From Fluviibacter sp039805725 (GTDB lineage Bacteria > Pseudomonadota > Gammaproteobacteria > Burkholderiales > Rhodocyclaceae), in the NCBI GenBank assembly GCA_039805725.1, contig JBDLTT010000056.1, positions 1-34,415 on the forward strand: DNA of 34,415 nucleotides, given 5' to 3'. The translations under genes were made by a program, and so were the position numbers. Of the stretch, positions 16,141 through 24,189 are shown in pieces. Every line of letters starts with the position of its first letter. Within the stretch, counting starts at the first letter, position 1. The notes below the pieces were generated by a model. That model did no database searches. It was not told where the DNA came from and saw only the letters and a program-made list of their open reading frames with translations.

Positions 16141-17403
16141 CTAGCGGACGCGCCGCACCGACGCCCCTAGCCGGGCCAGTTTTTCCTCAATCCGTTCATA
16201 ACCGCGATCCAGGTGGTAGATCCGCTCGATGAGCGTTTCTCCCTGCGCGGCCAGGCCGGCAATCACCAACGCCGCCGATGCGCGCAGATCGGTTGCCATC
16301 ACAATGGCGCCTTCCAGTTTGTCGACCCCCTTCACGGCGGCCGAATTGCCATCGATGTGAATATCGGCCCCCAGCCGCATGAGCTCGACGGCGTGCATGA
16401 AACGATTCTCGAAGATGGTTTCCTTGATGATGGCCGTACCCTCGGCCAGACAGTTCACGGCCATCAGCTGGGCCTGCATATCGGTCGGAAAAGCAGGATA
16501 CGGCGCCGTGCGAAACGACACCGCCTTCAAACGGGCCGGGGCCCGGAGACTGATGTGCTCGGCATCACCGCCAATGGTGCAACCGGCTTCAACGAGCTTG
16601 GCCGTCACGGCATCCAGATAGGCGGCCGATGTCCCCTGCAATACGACGTCGCCACCGGTCATCGCAGCGGCACAGAGGTAGGTGCCGGTTTCAATGCGAT
16701 CCGGCATTACGGCATGTTCAGCAGCATGCAGCGCAGGCACCCCCTGAATCACGATACGATCGGTGCCGGCACCATCGATCTTTGCCCCCATGGCGATCAG
16801 ACAGTTGGCGAGATCGACGACTTCCGGTTCGCAGGCGGCATTTTCGAGGACGGTTTCACCCTGCGCCAGCGTGGCCGCCATCATCAGGTTCTCGGTGCCG
16901 GTTACGGTCACCATGTCGGTACAGATGCGGGCGCCTTTGAGGCCGCCGGCCGGCGCCTTGGCATGAATATAACCCGCCTCGACGTGTACCTCGGCACCCA
17001 TGGCCTGCAGGCCCTTGATGTGCTGATCGACAGGACGCGCGCCAATGGCACAACCACCGGGCAACGAGACCTTCGCCTCACCCCAGCGGGCCACCAGTGG
17101 TCCGAGGACCAGGATCGACGCACGCATGGTTTTCACCAGCTCATAGGGCGCAGTCGGGTCCGTCAGGCTGTTGGCGTCGAGCGTGACCCCCGCTTCGGCA
17201 CCGTCCAGCGTCGAGACAACGCCCATATTGGTCAGCAGTCGGATCATGGTCGCCACATCATGCAGATGTGGCAGATTGGTGAGCACCAGCGGCTCACGCG
17301 TTAACAGGCTGGCGCACAGAATCGGTAACGCAGCGTTCTTGGCGCCGGAAATACGAATCTCACCTTGCAGGCGGTTACCGCCCTGAATCAGAAGCTTATC
17401 CAC
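16141..17403 (-). CDS. murA: UDP-N-acetylglucosamine 1-carboxyvinyltransferase
   Basis: First committed step of peptidoglycan precursor synthesis in the cytosol: transfer of enolpyruvate from PEP to UDP-GlcNAc. It has 420 residues, the standard length. Lys22 lies in the ISGAKNAALP motif and the fosfomycin-target cysteine is Cys118 in LPGGCAIGARPVDQH. The cysteine is not replaced by Asp, so fosfomycin sensitivity at target level is expected. The start is GTG at 17403, overlapping the ibaG end by 8 bases and preceded by AGGAG about 10 bases upstream. The ibaG-murA-hisG order is conserved in many proteobacteria. Confidence 0.98.
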   Translation of the reverse strand: MDKLLIQGGNRLQGEIRISGAKNAALPILCASLLTREPLVLTNLPHLHDVATMIRLLTNMGVVSTLDGAEAGVTLDANSLTDPTAPYELVKTMRASILVLGPLVARWGEAKVSLPGGCAIGARPVDQHIKGLQAMGAEVHVEAGYIHAKAPAGGLKGARICTDMVTVTGTENLMMAATLAQGETVLENAACEPEVVDLANCLIAMGAKIDGAGTDRIVIQGVPALHAAEHAVMPDRIETGTYLCAAAMTGGDVVLQGTSAAYLDAVTAKLVEAGCTIGGDAEHISLRAPARLKAVSFRTAPYPAFPTDMQAQLMAVNCLAEGTAIIKETIFENRFMHAVELMRLGADIHIDGNSAAVKGVDKLEGAIVMATDLRASAALVIAGLAAQGETLIERIYHLDRGYERIEEKLARLGASVRRVR

Positions 17404-17638
17404 GGTTCGCCCACTCCTCCGGGGTCAATGTCTGCATCGTCAGGGCATGGACCAGTTCATCGCGCATCGCATCACCGAGCGCGCCATACACCGCTTGATG
17501 ACGGCGCACGCGCGGCAACGTATTGAACGCCTCGCTAACAATCAACAACTCGAAATGGCGCCCATCACCATTCAACGCCAGATGTTGCACCGGCAATTTG
17601 GCGCGCAGCGCCGCTTCGATATCTTCAAGTCGAACCAT
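17396..17638 (-). CDS. ibaG: BolA/IbaG-family protein
   Basis: An 80-residue BolA-like protein. Family members form [2Fe-2S] complexes with monothiol glutaredoxins and affect iron and acid-stress responses. The core is HLALNGDGRHFELLIVSEAFNTLPRVRRHQAVYGAL, matching the BolA helix-turn-helix-like fold including the conserved FxxxxxxxRHQxVY stretch. I start at ATG 17638 (MVRLEDIEAAL), which has GGAAGAG just upstream; the frame open to 17671 adds 11 residues that overlap the permease end. It sits immediately upstream of murA, as ibaG does in E. coli. Confidence 0.93.
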   Translation of the reverse strand: MVRLEDIEAALRAKLPVQHLALNGDGRHFELLIVSEAFNTLPRVRRHQAVYGALGDAMRDELVHALTMQTLTPEEWANRG

Positions 17639-17648
17639 CACTCTTCCA

Positions 17649-18401
17649 TCAGGTGCGTAGCTTGTAACCACGCATTAGTAAGACAAAACTCAGCAAACCT
17701 ACCGTCAGGGTGAAGGTCGATGCCACCGCCAGGCTCAGCCAGGGCGAGGCATCGGATACCGCAAAAAAGCCGTAGCGAAAACCATCGATCAGGTAGAACA
17801 CCGGATTGGCCCGAGAGACCCCCTGCCAAAACTCAGGGAGAGATTGTACCGAGTAGAAGACGCCCGACAGCATGGTGAGCGGCAGAATCAGAAAATTCTG
17901 AAAGGCGGCCAGCTGATCGAACTTCTCTGCCCACATGCCTGCGATCAGCCCCAGACTGCCCATTAACATGCCGCCCAGCAGGGTAAACAGCACGATCCAG
18001 AGCGGCTCGGCCATCGTTAGCCCACCGATCCAACTAGTCGCCAGCAGCACCCCCGCACCGACCACCGCCCCCCGGATCGTAGCGGCCAGCAGGTAGGCAG
18101 TAAAGAACTGGAAGTTCGAAATCGGCGTCAACAGCACAAAGACCAGATTCCCCGTAATCTTGGACTGGATGAGCGACGAGGAACTGTTGGCAAAGGCGTT
18201 CTGCAACACCGACATCATGACCAGCCCCGGGATCAGAAACGCCGTGTAGCGAATCCCATGCACCTGGACGTGGTTTTCCAGAACCTGCGAAAAAATCATC
18301 AGATAGAGCAAGGCCGTCAGCACCGGTGCGCAAACCGTCTGGAAGCCCACTTTCCAGAAGCGCAGCAATTCCTTACGCAACAGAGTCAAGAATTCGGTCA
18401 T
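17649..18401 (-). CDS. ABC-2 type transporter permease (YadH-like)
   Basis: A 250-residue inner-membrane permease with about six hydrophobic segments, of the ABC-2/DrrB-NodJ-YadH type. It begins MTEFLTLLRKELLRFWKVGFQTV, an amphipathic helix typical of YadH, and ends GYKLRT. GLVMMSVLQNAFANSSSSLIQSKITGNLVFVLLTPI is the conserved ABC-2 central region. The ATG at 18401 overlaps the ATPase stop (18398-18401), so the two form an exporter pair. An open frame running to 18713 is a shadow of the ATPase gene. Substrate unknown; position between mlaB and ibaG suggests an envelope role, which is inference. Confidence 0.93.
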   Translation of the reverse strand: MTEFLTLLRKELLRFWKVGFQTVCAPVLTALLYLMIFSQVLENHVQVHGIRYTAFLIPGLVMMSVLQNAFANSSSSLIQSKITGNLVFVLLTPISNFQFFTAYLLAATIRGAVVGAGVLLATSWIGGLTMAEPLWIVLFTLLGGMLMGSLGLIAGMWAEKFDQLAAFQNFLILPLTMLSGVFYSVQSLPEFWQGVSRANPVFYLIDGFRYGFFAVSDASPWLSLAVASTFTLTVGLLSFVLLMRGYKLRT

Positions 18402-19381
18402 GACTGCTGCCCCATGAAGCTCAGGAAAGCCGTTTCCAGATCCGGGGGCGAGATACGCATATCTTCCAGCGTGCAGCCGGATTCCCGCAAAGTCGCCAAC
18501 ACGGTTTCGATATCGGCCAGCGCATCCAGCGTCCATTCCCAGGACCGGGGGGCATCCGGTACCGGCGCCGCCAGCGTCTGAAGCGCTGCAGGCAGCACGT
18601 TGCCCTCGCTCAGGCGAACCGTCAGCCGGTGTTTGGCAAACTGCCGGATCAGGGATTCCGTCTTTTCCAGGGCGCAGATTTCGCCCGAGCGCATCAACGC
18701 CAGACGGCCACACAGGGCTTCCGCTTCTTCCAGGTAATGCGTGGTCAGAATGATTGTATGCCCATCATTATTCAGTCGACGGATGAATTGCCAGAGTCCC
18801 TGCCGTAACGCAACGTCCACCCCGGCGGTGGGCTCATCCAGAATGATTACCGGCGGCCGATGCACCAGAGCCTGGGCGACCAGAACCCGGCGTTTCATGC
18901 CGCCGGAAAGATTGCGCATGGAATGATCCGCCTTGTCGGTCAGATCCAGTTCAGCCAGCAGCTCGTCGATCCAGGCGTCGTTTTTCTGAATGCCAAAGTA
19001 ACCGGATTGCAGACGCAGAATCTCGCGCACGGAAAAGAAGGGATCGAACACCAACTCCTGTGGCACCACCCCCAGGGCGCGACGCGCCTGCCGATAATCT
19101 TGTCGTGTGTCGTGACCGAGAATGCGGATGTCGCCGGCATCCTGGCGACACAACCCGGCCATACAGGAAATCAGCGTGGTCTTCCCGGCACCATTGGGGC
19201 CCAATAGCCCGAAGAATTCGCCGGGTGCGATTTCCAGTGACACATCACGCAGCGCACGGACGCTCTGCCGACTGCGCAGAAAAGTTTTCGAGACGTGCCG
19301 TACGGAAACCGCCGGGGCAACAGCTGGCGTACCCACCTGCTCAAACGACCCAGAACAAGGTTTGAAGGCCGTACAAATCAC
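18398..19381 (-). CDS. ABC transporter ATP-binding protein (YadG-like)
   Basis: A 327-residue ATPase for the adjacent ABC-2 permease. Walker A is GPNGAGKTT (61-69), the Q-loop is GVVPQEL, the signature is LSGGMKRRV, Walker B is VIILDEPTAGVD and the switch His lies in TTHYLEEAE. A C-terminal extension of about 90 residues follows, as in DrrA-type exporters. The start is uncertain: GTG 19381 has GAGGG 7 bases upstream but overlaps mlaB by 41 bases, while GTG 19336 would avoid the overlap and remove 15 residues. No ATG lies near the start. It follows mlaB in the mla string, so it may be expressed with the Mla system. Confidence 0.92.
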   Translation of the reverse strand: MICTAFKPCSGSFEQVGTPAVAPAVSVRHVSKTFLRSRQSVRALRDVSLEIAPGEFFGLLGPNGAGKTTLISCMAGLCRQDAGDIRILGHDTRQDYRQARRALGVVPQELVFDPFFSVREILRLQSGYFGIQKNDAWIDELLAELDLTDKADHSMRNLSGGMKRRVLVAQALVHRPPVIILDEPTAGVDVALRQGLWQFIRRLNNDGHTIILTTHYLEEAEALCGRLALMRSGEICALEKTESLIRQFAKHRLTVRLSEGNVLPAALQTLAAPVPDAPRSWEWTLDALADIETVLATLRESGCTLEDMRISPPDLETAFLSFMGQQS

Positions 19382-19622
19382 TCAGCGCCCTCAGCGCTGG
19401 CGGCGCGTGGTAGACCGTTACGGTGTTGCCACTGGTCTTGCGCCCGAGTTCCAGCAACAGACTCAAGGCCGAAGAATCAACGCGATCAACCGCCTTCAGA
19501 TCCACGTGGGCAATACCGTAAAAGGGCGACAACCCCGCGAGCAATCCCGGCAGCTCGGCGACCGTCATGCCACCGGTAATCTCCAGACTCAAGCCGTTGT
19601 CGGCCAGTTTCAGTGCGGACAT
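19341..19622 (-). CDS. mlaB: STAS-domain protein MlaB
   Basis: A 93-residue STAS domain, the small cytoplasmic subunit that binds MlaF and controls activity of the MlaFEDB phospholipid transporter. The central VDLKAVDRVDSSALSLLLEL is the STAS core, with the DSSAL stretch that contacts MlaF. Sequence similarity in this family is low, so the symbol rests mainly on position: 8 bases downstream of mlaC at the end of mlaFEDAC. The N-terminal MSALKLADNGLSLEITGG is beta-rich as expected. Confidence 0.88.
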   Translation of the reverse strand: MSALKLADNGLSLEITGGMTVAELPGLLAGLSPFYGIAHVDLKAVDRVDSSALSLLLELGRKTSGNTVTVYHAPPALRALSDLYGLQTLFWVV

Positions 19623-19630
19623 CGCCAGGA

Positions 19631-20269
19631 TCAGGAGGCTTTGGCCTTCAGAGCCGCCTCACGGTTCTTCTCGGCCAGCTGCTTGATCAGTCCATCGATA
19701 CCGTTATTGCGGATTTCCTGCGTAAAGCTCTCACGATAGTTGGTGATGAGCGACACGCCCGCCAGTACCACATCGTATACATGCCAGCTTTCGGCACCCC
19801 TCTCAAGGCTAAAATTCACGTCCACCGGCTTCTTGCCAGGTTTAATGATGAGCGTTTTGACGACTACGTCCTTCTGATCGTCCTGCATTTTGAACGGCAA
19901 GTACTCAAGCGTCTGGTGCTTGGTGATGCCAATAAAGGCATTGGCAAACGTACGGATCAAGAGCGTGCGGAATTCCTGAACCAATTGCTTCTGCTGTTCG
20001 GGAGTGGCCTGTCGCCAATCCTTGCCGACGGCTAAGCGGGTCATGCGTTGAAAGTCAAAGCTGTTGACGACCGATTTTTCTGCCCACTCGATCAGCTTGC
20101 TGGTATCACCCTTTTGCAGCAACGGATCCTGATTCACGTAGACATAAGTTTCCTGTGTGATCTGCTTCACGAGCTGATCAGGCGGCAAGAGGTCGGCAAA
20201 GGCCATCGATGACACAGCTGAAAAGGCCACACAGGCCAGCAGGATCATTTGACGCAGGAATTGAATCAT
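19631..20269 (-). CDS. mlaC: Periplasmic phospholipid-binding protein MlaC
   Basis: A 212-residue soluble periplasmic shuttle that carries phospholipid between the outer-membrane MlaA complex and inner-membrane MlaFEDB. A signal peptide runs to about residue 25 (hydrophobic MILLACVAFSAVSSMAFA, then D). The mature part shows Tol-Ttg2/MlaC features: FDFQRMTRLAVGKDWRQATPEQQKQLVQEFRTLLIRTFANAF and the WHVYDVVLAGVSLITNYRESFTQEI stretch near the end. It is preceded by a 104-base gap after mlaA that holds a TATAGAAT element but no good -35; a separate promoter is possible but unproven. Confidence 0.95.
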   Translation of the reverse strand: MIQFLRQMILLACVAFSAVSSMAFADLLPPDQLVKQITQETYVYVNQDPLLQKGDTSKLIEWAEKSVVNSFDFQRMTRLAVGKDWRQATPEQQKQLVQEFRTLLIRTFANAFIGITKHQTLEYLPFKMQDDQKDVVVKTLIIKPGKKPVDVNFSLERGAESWHVYDVVLAGVSLITNYRESFTQEIRNNGIDGLIKQLAEKNREAALKAKAS

Positions 20270-20373
20270 CGGGATCTCACGGAAACGGCAAAGTCTTTAT
20301 TCTATACCCCGGAACACGAGACCGCCATCCACCCGCCCCTAGCCAACCTCGGGCTGAACGCGCTTAATTCAGG

Positions 20374-21126
20374 CTACTTCTTATCCTCGCCGTCAGCTGG
20401 GTCTTCCACATCCAGCCCCGGTGGTGGCGCGCCCTCGTTGATGAGGTTCAGACGGTTCTGCATGAAGGCATCCCGCAGATAGCTATACTTGTCCGTAGCC
20501 GCCTCCTCAATAATCTTTTCGGCCGGGAAGAGATTGGCGCGGGTATTGACGTAGTTCACGCCCCAGGCCGTCCAGAATGCCGTCGGGTCGGTAACGACAA
20601 TACTCAGCGGACTAGCGGCGATATCGGCCGCCCAGCCGAAGGTGTCACGAATATTACTCGGGCCCAGGATCGGCAGCACAAAATAGGGACCCGACGGCGC
20701 ACCCCAGCGACCGAAGGTTACGCCGAAGTCGTTGGTGCTCTTGTACCAACCCGCGTTACCTGCCACATCGAACAAGCCACCGAAGCCCAGCGTGGTGTTA
20801 ATCACAACGCGTCCGAAATCATTAAAGGCCTGCTCACCCCGCCCCTGCAGCAGGTCATTGATACCGATGACCACGTCACTGATGTTGGAAAACACGTTGG
20901 TGACCAGAATACGGATCGGCTCGGGAATGATGAATTCGTAAGCCTGGGCAATCGGCTTGGCAATCACCATATCCAGTGCTTCGTTAATGGCGAATACGCC
21001 CCGGTTATAGCCTTCCCAAGGGTCGCTTGGATTTTCGTACTCTTCGGCAACCGCACCACCGGCCACGCCGACGACGAGCACCAGACCCACCAGGAATCGT
21101 TTCAGCGTCAGGTTACTCAGCAGCAT
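20374..21126 (-). CDS. mlaA: MlaA/VacJ family outer-membrane lipid protein, without lipobox cysteine
   Basis: A 250-residue MlaA (VacJ), the outer-membrane channel that removes mislocalised phospholipid from the outer leaflet. Signatures are DPWEGYNRGVFAINEALD, FGRVVINTTLGFGGLFDVA, FGVTFGRWG and GPYFVLPILGPSNIRDTFG. The signal peptide (about 1-27) ends in GGAVA before EEYENPSD and has no cysteine, so it should be cut by signal peptidase I and not be lipidated, unlike E. coli MlaA. The ATG at 21126 overlaps the mlaD end by 14 bases and has GGAAG close upstream. mlaA is within the mla operon here, while in E. coli it is elsewhere. Confidence 0.94.
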   Translation of the reverse strand: MLLSNLTLKRFLVGLVLVVGVAGGAVAEEYENPSDPWEGYNRGVFAINEALDMVIAKPIAQAYEFIIPEPIRILVTNVFSNISDVVIGINDLLQGRGEQAFNDFGRVVINTTLGFGGLFDVAGNAGWYKSTNDFGVTFGRWGAPSGPYFVLPILGPSNIRDTFGWAADIAASPLSIVVTDPTAFWTAWGVNYVNTRANLFPAEKIIEEAATDKYSYLRDAFMQNRLNLINEGAPPPGLDVEDPADGEDKK

Positions 21127-21592
21127 GCTTCTTCCCTTCGGAGGCCTTGTTGAATAGGAACTGGCTAATCAGTTTTTCCAGTACGATGGCCGACTGGGTT
21201 TTTGTGATTTTGCCACCCGCAGGGATCATTTGCTCGTCTCCCCCGGCGTCAAGACCAATATATTGCTCCCCGAGCAAGCCCGAGGTCAGAATCGAGGCAA
21301 AAGTATCCCGGGGAAACTGATACTGGCTGTCGAGTTTGAGAACCACGTTGGCTTCATAGGTTTGCGGATCAAAACGGATGTCGGCAACACGCCCGACTAC
21401 AACACCGGCGCTCTTCACCGGCCCCCGTACCTTCAGGCCACCGATATTATCGAAGCGTGCCGTGATCTCGTAAGTCGAAGATAAACCGGTAGCGGAAAAA
21501 TTGCTGACCTTGAGCGCCAGAAACAGGATGGCGGCAAAACCGATTGCCACAAATACGCCCACCCAGAGATCCATCACCTTGCGGTTCATCAT
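21113..21592 (-). CDS. mlaD: MCE-domain lipid transport protein MlaD
   Basis: A 159-residue inner-membrane-anchored MCE protein that forms a hexameric ring feeding lipid to or from MlaFE. The N-terminal helix is DLWVGVFVAIGFAAILFLAL. The MCE domain follows: YEITARFDNIGGLKVRGPVKSAGVVVGRV, then LTSGLLGEQYIGLDAGG. The ATG overlaps the mlaE stop by 4 bases (21589-21592). Confidence 0.96.
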   Translation of the reverse strand: MMNRKVMDLWVGVFVAIGFAAILFLALKVSNFSATGLSSTYEITARFDNIGGLKVRGPVKSAGVVVGRVADIRFDPQTYEANVVLKLDSQYQFPRDTFASILTSGLLGEQYIGLDAGGDEQMIPAGGKITKTQSAIVLEKLISQFLFNKASEGKKHAAE

Positions 21593-22380
21593 AAGCCTCG
21601 GAACATAAATGAAGTCAGTACAAAATCCAGCGCTAGAATAGCCAGCGCCGAGGTTACCACCGTCCGCGTGATCGCGCGAGAAACGCCCTCCGCCGTGGGC
21701 ACCGAATCGAACCCCTCGAAAACTGCAATCAGGGAAATGGCCACCCCGAAGACCGCGCTTTTAACCAGGCCATTCAGCACATCATCGCGAAAATTCACAT
21801 TCGCCTGCATTTGCGCCCAGAAAGCGCCTTCGTCGACGCCGATGAAGACCACGCCAATCAACCAGCCACCAAAAATTCCGGCGGCGGTAAACAAGGCCGC
21901 CAGCAACGGCATCGACAGGACGCCGCCCCAGAAGCGGGGAGCGATAATCCGAGCCAGTGGATTCACGGCCATCATGTCCATCGCCGTCAGCTGCTCGGTG
22001 GCCTTCATCAGTCCCACTTCCGCCGTGATCGACGAGCCGCCGCGTGAAGCAAACAGCAAGCCGGCGACCACCGGGCCGAGTTCGCGCACCAACGATAACG
22101 CCACCAGAATGCCCAGCGCCTCCGACGAACCATAGCGCTGTAACGTGTCATAGCCCTGAAGTCCCAGCACCAACCCAACAAACAGACCCGAAACCAGAAT
22201 GATGATGAGCGAGAGCACACCACTCGAGAACAACTCACGTAGCAGCAGCCGCGGCCGACGGAAGGTTTCGGCCGACTGCGCCAGCATGGCCAGAAAGAAA
22301 CGACCGGCAAAGCCCAGGCGCCAGATCCGATCGATCGTATTGGCACCGATGGTTGAGAAGAAGCGCTCTAAGAGATTCAT
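21589..22380 (-). CDS. mlaE: Mla transporter permease MlaE
   Basis: A 263-residue MlaE/YrbE family permease with about five to six membrane segments. Family signatures are RELGPVVAGLLFASRGGSSITAEVGLMKATEQLTAMDMMAVNPL and the C-terminal DGVNGLVKSAVFG-like cytoplasmic loop (here DDVLNGLVKSAVFGVAISLIA). The ATG shares one base with the mlaF stop (TGATG), so translation is coupled to mlaF. Confidence 0.97.
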   Translation of the reverse strand: MNLLERFFSTIGANTIDRIWRLGFAGRFFLAMLAQSAETFRRPRLLLRELFSSGVLSLIIILVSGLFVGLVLGLQGYDTLQRYGSSEALGILVALSLVRELGPVVAGLLFASRGGSSITAEVGLMKATEQLTAMDMMAVNPLARIIAPRFWGGVLSMPLLAALFTAAGIFGGWLIGVVFIGVDEGAFWAQMQANVNFRDDVLNGLVKSAVFGVAISLIAVFEGFDSVPTAEGVSRAITRTVVTSALAILALDFVLTSFMFRGL

Positions 22381-23180
22381 CAGACGCTCTCCGCGAGCTG
22401 CGTATCCAGATCGGACGCCGGATAATGAAAATGCACCGGACCATCCGGCTGGGCGTGCACGAACTGGTAGATGTAGGGATCGGTCGAGACCCGGATCTCT
22501 CCCGGCGTCCCCTCGCCGACAACACGGCCTGCCGACATGAAATAGACATAATCGACGACTGCCAGCGATTCGTGCACATCGTGCGTCACCATCACCGAGG
22601 TCGCACCCAGCGCATCGGTCAGCCGACGGATCAGCGTGGCTATAATCGACAGCGAAATCGGATCCAGCCCGGTAAACGGTTCGTCAAAAAGAATCAGCTC
22701 GGGATCCAGCGCCACCGAGCGCGCCAGCGCAACCCGGCGCGCCATGCCGCCCGACAGTTCGGCCGGCATCAATTGCGCCGCCCCCCTCAAACCCACCGCT
22801 TCGAGCTTGAGCAATACCAGGTCACGAATCGCCGATTCGGGCAAACGGGTATGCTCGCGCAAAGGAAACGCCACGTTGTCGTAGACCGACAGATCTGTAA
22901 ACAGCGCACCAAACTGGAACAGCATCCCCATCCGGCGGCGCATTTCGTAGAGTTCTTTCTGGCCAAAGCCCGCCAGATCCATGCCGGCCACGCGAATCTT
23001 GCCTCGGTCTGGACGCAGCTGACCACCGATGATGCGAAGGAGGGTCGTTTTACCACAGCCCGAGCCCCCCATAATCGCAGTCAACTTACCCTTGGGGAGT
23101 TGCATATCAACCCCGGAAAGCACAGGCCGATCACCATAAGCGAAATCAAGACCGGCAATTTCTACATAAGGGGTTGGCAT
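22380..23180 (-). CDS. mlaF: Mla transporter ATP-binding protein MlaF
   Basis: A 266-residue ABC ATPase driving the MlaFEDB phospholipid transporter. Walker A is GGSGCGKTT (about 35-43), the signature is LSGGMARRVALARS, Walker B is ELILFDEPFTGLD and the switch His lies in VTHDVHES. RRRMGMLFQFGALF is the Q-loop stretch typical of MlaF. It is the first gene of the mla string, which appears to run through ibaG and murA into hisGD. A possible extended -10 lies 30-40 bases upstream. There is no clear Shine-Dalgarno before the ATG. Confidence 0.97.
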   Translation of the reverse strand: MPTPYVEIAGLDFAYGDRPVLSGVDMQLPKGKLTAIMGGSGCGKTTLLRIIGGQLRPDRGKIRVAGMDLAGFGQKELYEMRRRMGMLFQFGALFTDLSVYDNVAFPLREHTRLPESAIRDLVLLKLEAVGLRGAAQLMPAELSGGMARRVALARSVALDPELILFDEPFTGLDPISLSIIATLIRRLTDALGATSVMVTHDVHESLAVVDYVYFMSAGRVVGEGTPGEIRVSTDPYIYQFVHAQPDGPVHFHYPASDLDTQLAESV

Positions 23181-23210
23181 TGGCTATCTGGGTATTTGAA
23201 ACATTTTTTG

Positions 23211-23219
23211 ATTTTACCA
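23211..23219 (-). promoter_or_regulatory. Possible extended -10 promoter for mlaF
   Basis: The minus strand reads TGGTAAAAT (TGn plus TAAAAT, 5 of 6 to consensus). It would give a leader of about 25 bases. No convincing -35 is present. Confidence 0.35.
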
Positions 23220-23314
23220 CCGCTTCCATGCCGAAAGTCCTCTCAGTTGCGCGGGGATTGATCAAAGAATGTGCATAAATACTCGGGCATCGGCCATCCA
23301 TAACAGGTCTTCAT

Positions 23315-23323
23315 TGCTAGAAT
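23315..23323 (+). promoter_or_regulatory. Possible extended -10 promoter for the diiron protein-rfaE2 pair
   Basis: Plus strand TGCTAGAAT is the same nonamer found upstream of sucC on the minus strand. It lies 30 bases before the ATG at 23353, in the 172-base divergent gap with mlaF. A good -35 is not visible. Confidence 0.35.
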
Positions 23324-23352
23324 GCTGATCGAACGGATAAAACCTCCAAAAA

Positions 23353-24189
23353 ATGACCACCATGCTTTTCCACGATCTCTATCACAGCCTTGAAAAGGCT
23401 CGTTGGTCTATGGCCGATGACGTTCCCTGGAACGAGTTTGATGCCAGTCAGCTCACCGAAGAGCAAGCGCTGACCATCAAGTACAACGCGATCACCGAAT
23501 GGGCCGCGCTGCCGGCAACTGAAATGTTCCTGCGCGACAATCGGGACGATTCCGATTTCAGCGCCTTTATGAGCATCTGGTTCTACGAAGAACAGAAGCA
23601 TGCGCTGGTTCTGATGGAATACCTACGCCGATTTCGGCCAGATCTCTGCCCGACTGAAGAAGAGCTACATGCGGTCCGTTTCGAATTTGATCCGGCTCCC
23701 AAGCTGGAAACCCTGATGCTGCATTTTTGTGGCGAAGTGCGGCTCACCCAGTGGTACCGCCGCGCCGGCGAATGGCACACCGAACCGGTCATCAAAAAAA
23801 TCTATGACTTGCTCTCCCGCGACGAAGCACGCCACGGCGGCGCGTATCTCAAGTACATGAAGCGCGCCATTGACACCTACGGCAAGGTTGCCGCCCAGGC
23901 TTTCGCCAAAATCGGTGTCTTGATGGCCAGCTCCGCCCGGACACAAAAAGCGTTGCATCCCACCAACCTGCACGTCAACAAAGCGCTCTATCCGCAAGAC
24001 ACTGTACAGAGCCGGATTCCCGATCCCGCATGGCTGGAACAGTGGCTCGACACCCAGATCAAATTCGACAAGGCCTGCGAGGATCGTGTGGTCGGTGGCA
24101 TTCTGCGCAACATGTCCAGCCTGTTTGAGCGCACCTTTGACACGGTGCAGGATCTCAATCGTTTCCGAAAATCACTGGCAACCGCCTGA
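23353..24189 (+). CDS. Ferritin-like diiron protein (acyl-ACP desaturase-like fold), function unknown
   Basis: A 278-residue helical protein with a complete set of carboxylate-bridged diiron ligands: Glu49, Glu80-x-x-His83 (EEQKH), Glu128, and Glu158-x-x-His161 (DEARH). This ExxH-plus-ExxH arrangement fits acyl-ACP desaturases, R2-type and related oxidases, more than storage ferritins, which are shorter. No signal peptide or membrane helix is seen, so it is probably cytosolic. The substrate cannot be deduced. Its TGA overlaps the rfaE2 ATG (TGATG at 24187-24191), so the two are translationally coupled, which suggests an envelope- or LPS-related role; this is inference. No Shine-Dalgarno precedes the ATG (leader AAAACCTCCAAAAA); a second ATG three codons on is possible. 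Confidence 0.88.
   Translation: MTTMLFHDLYHSLEKARWSMADDVPWNEFDASQLTEEQALTIKYNAITEWAALPATEMFLRDNRDDSDFSAFMSIWFYEEQKHALVLMEYLRRFRPDLCPTEEELHAVRFEFDPAPKLETLMLHFCGEVRLTQWYRRAGEWHTEPVIKKIYDLLSRDEARHGGAYLKYMKRAIDTYGKVAAQAFAKIGVLMASSARTQKALHPTNLHVNKALYPQDTVQSRIPDPAWLEQWLDTQIKFDKACEDRVVGGILRNMSSLFERTFDTVQDLNRFRKSLATA

Noticed and set aside
16213..17304. Plus-strand 363-codon open frame
   Set aside because: Antisense to murA, which has all catalytic residues; no ribosome site and biased composition.
18402..18713. N-terminal extension of the ABC permease frame
   Set aside because: It reads out of frame through the ATPase gene; the ATG at 18401 with ATGA overlap and YadH-like N-terminus is the real start.
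20270..20373. Internal promoter between mlaA and mlaC
   Set aside because: A TATAGAAT element is present on the minus strand but without a -35 at workable spacing; not enough to list.
22353..23261. Plus-strand 302-codon open frame over mlaF
   Set aside because: Antisense shadow of mlaF; Arg/Gln/His-rich translation.
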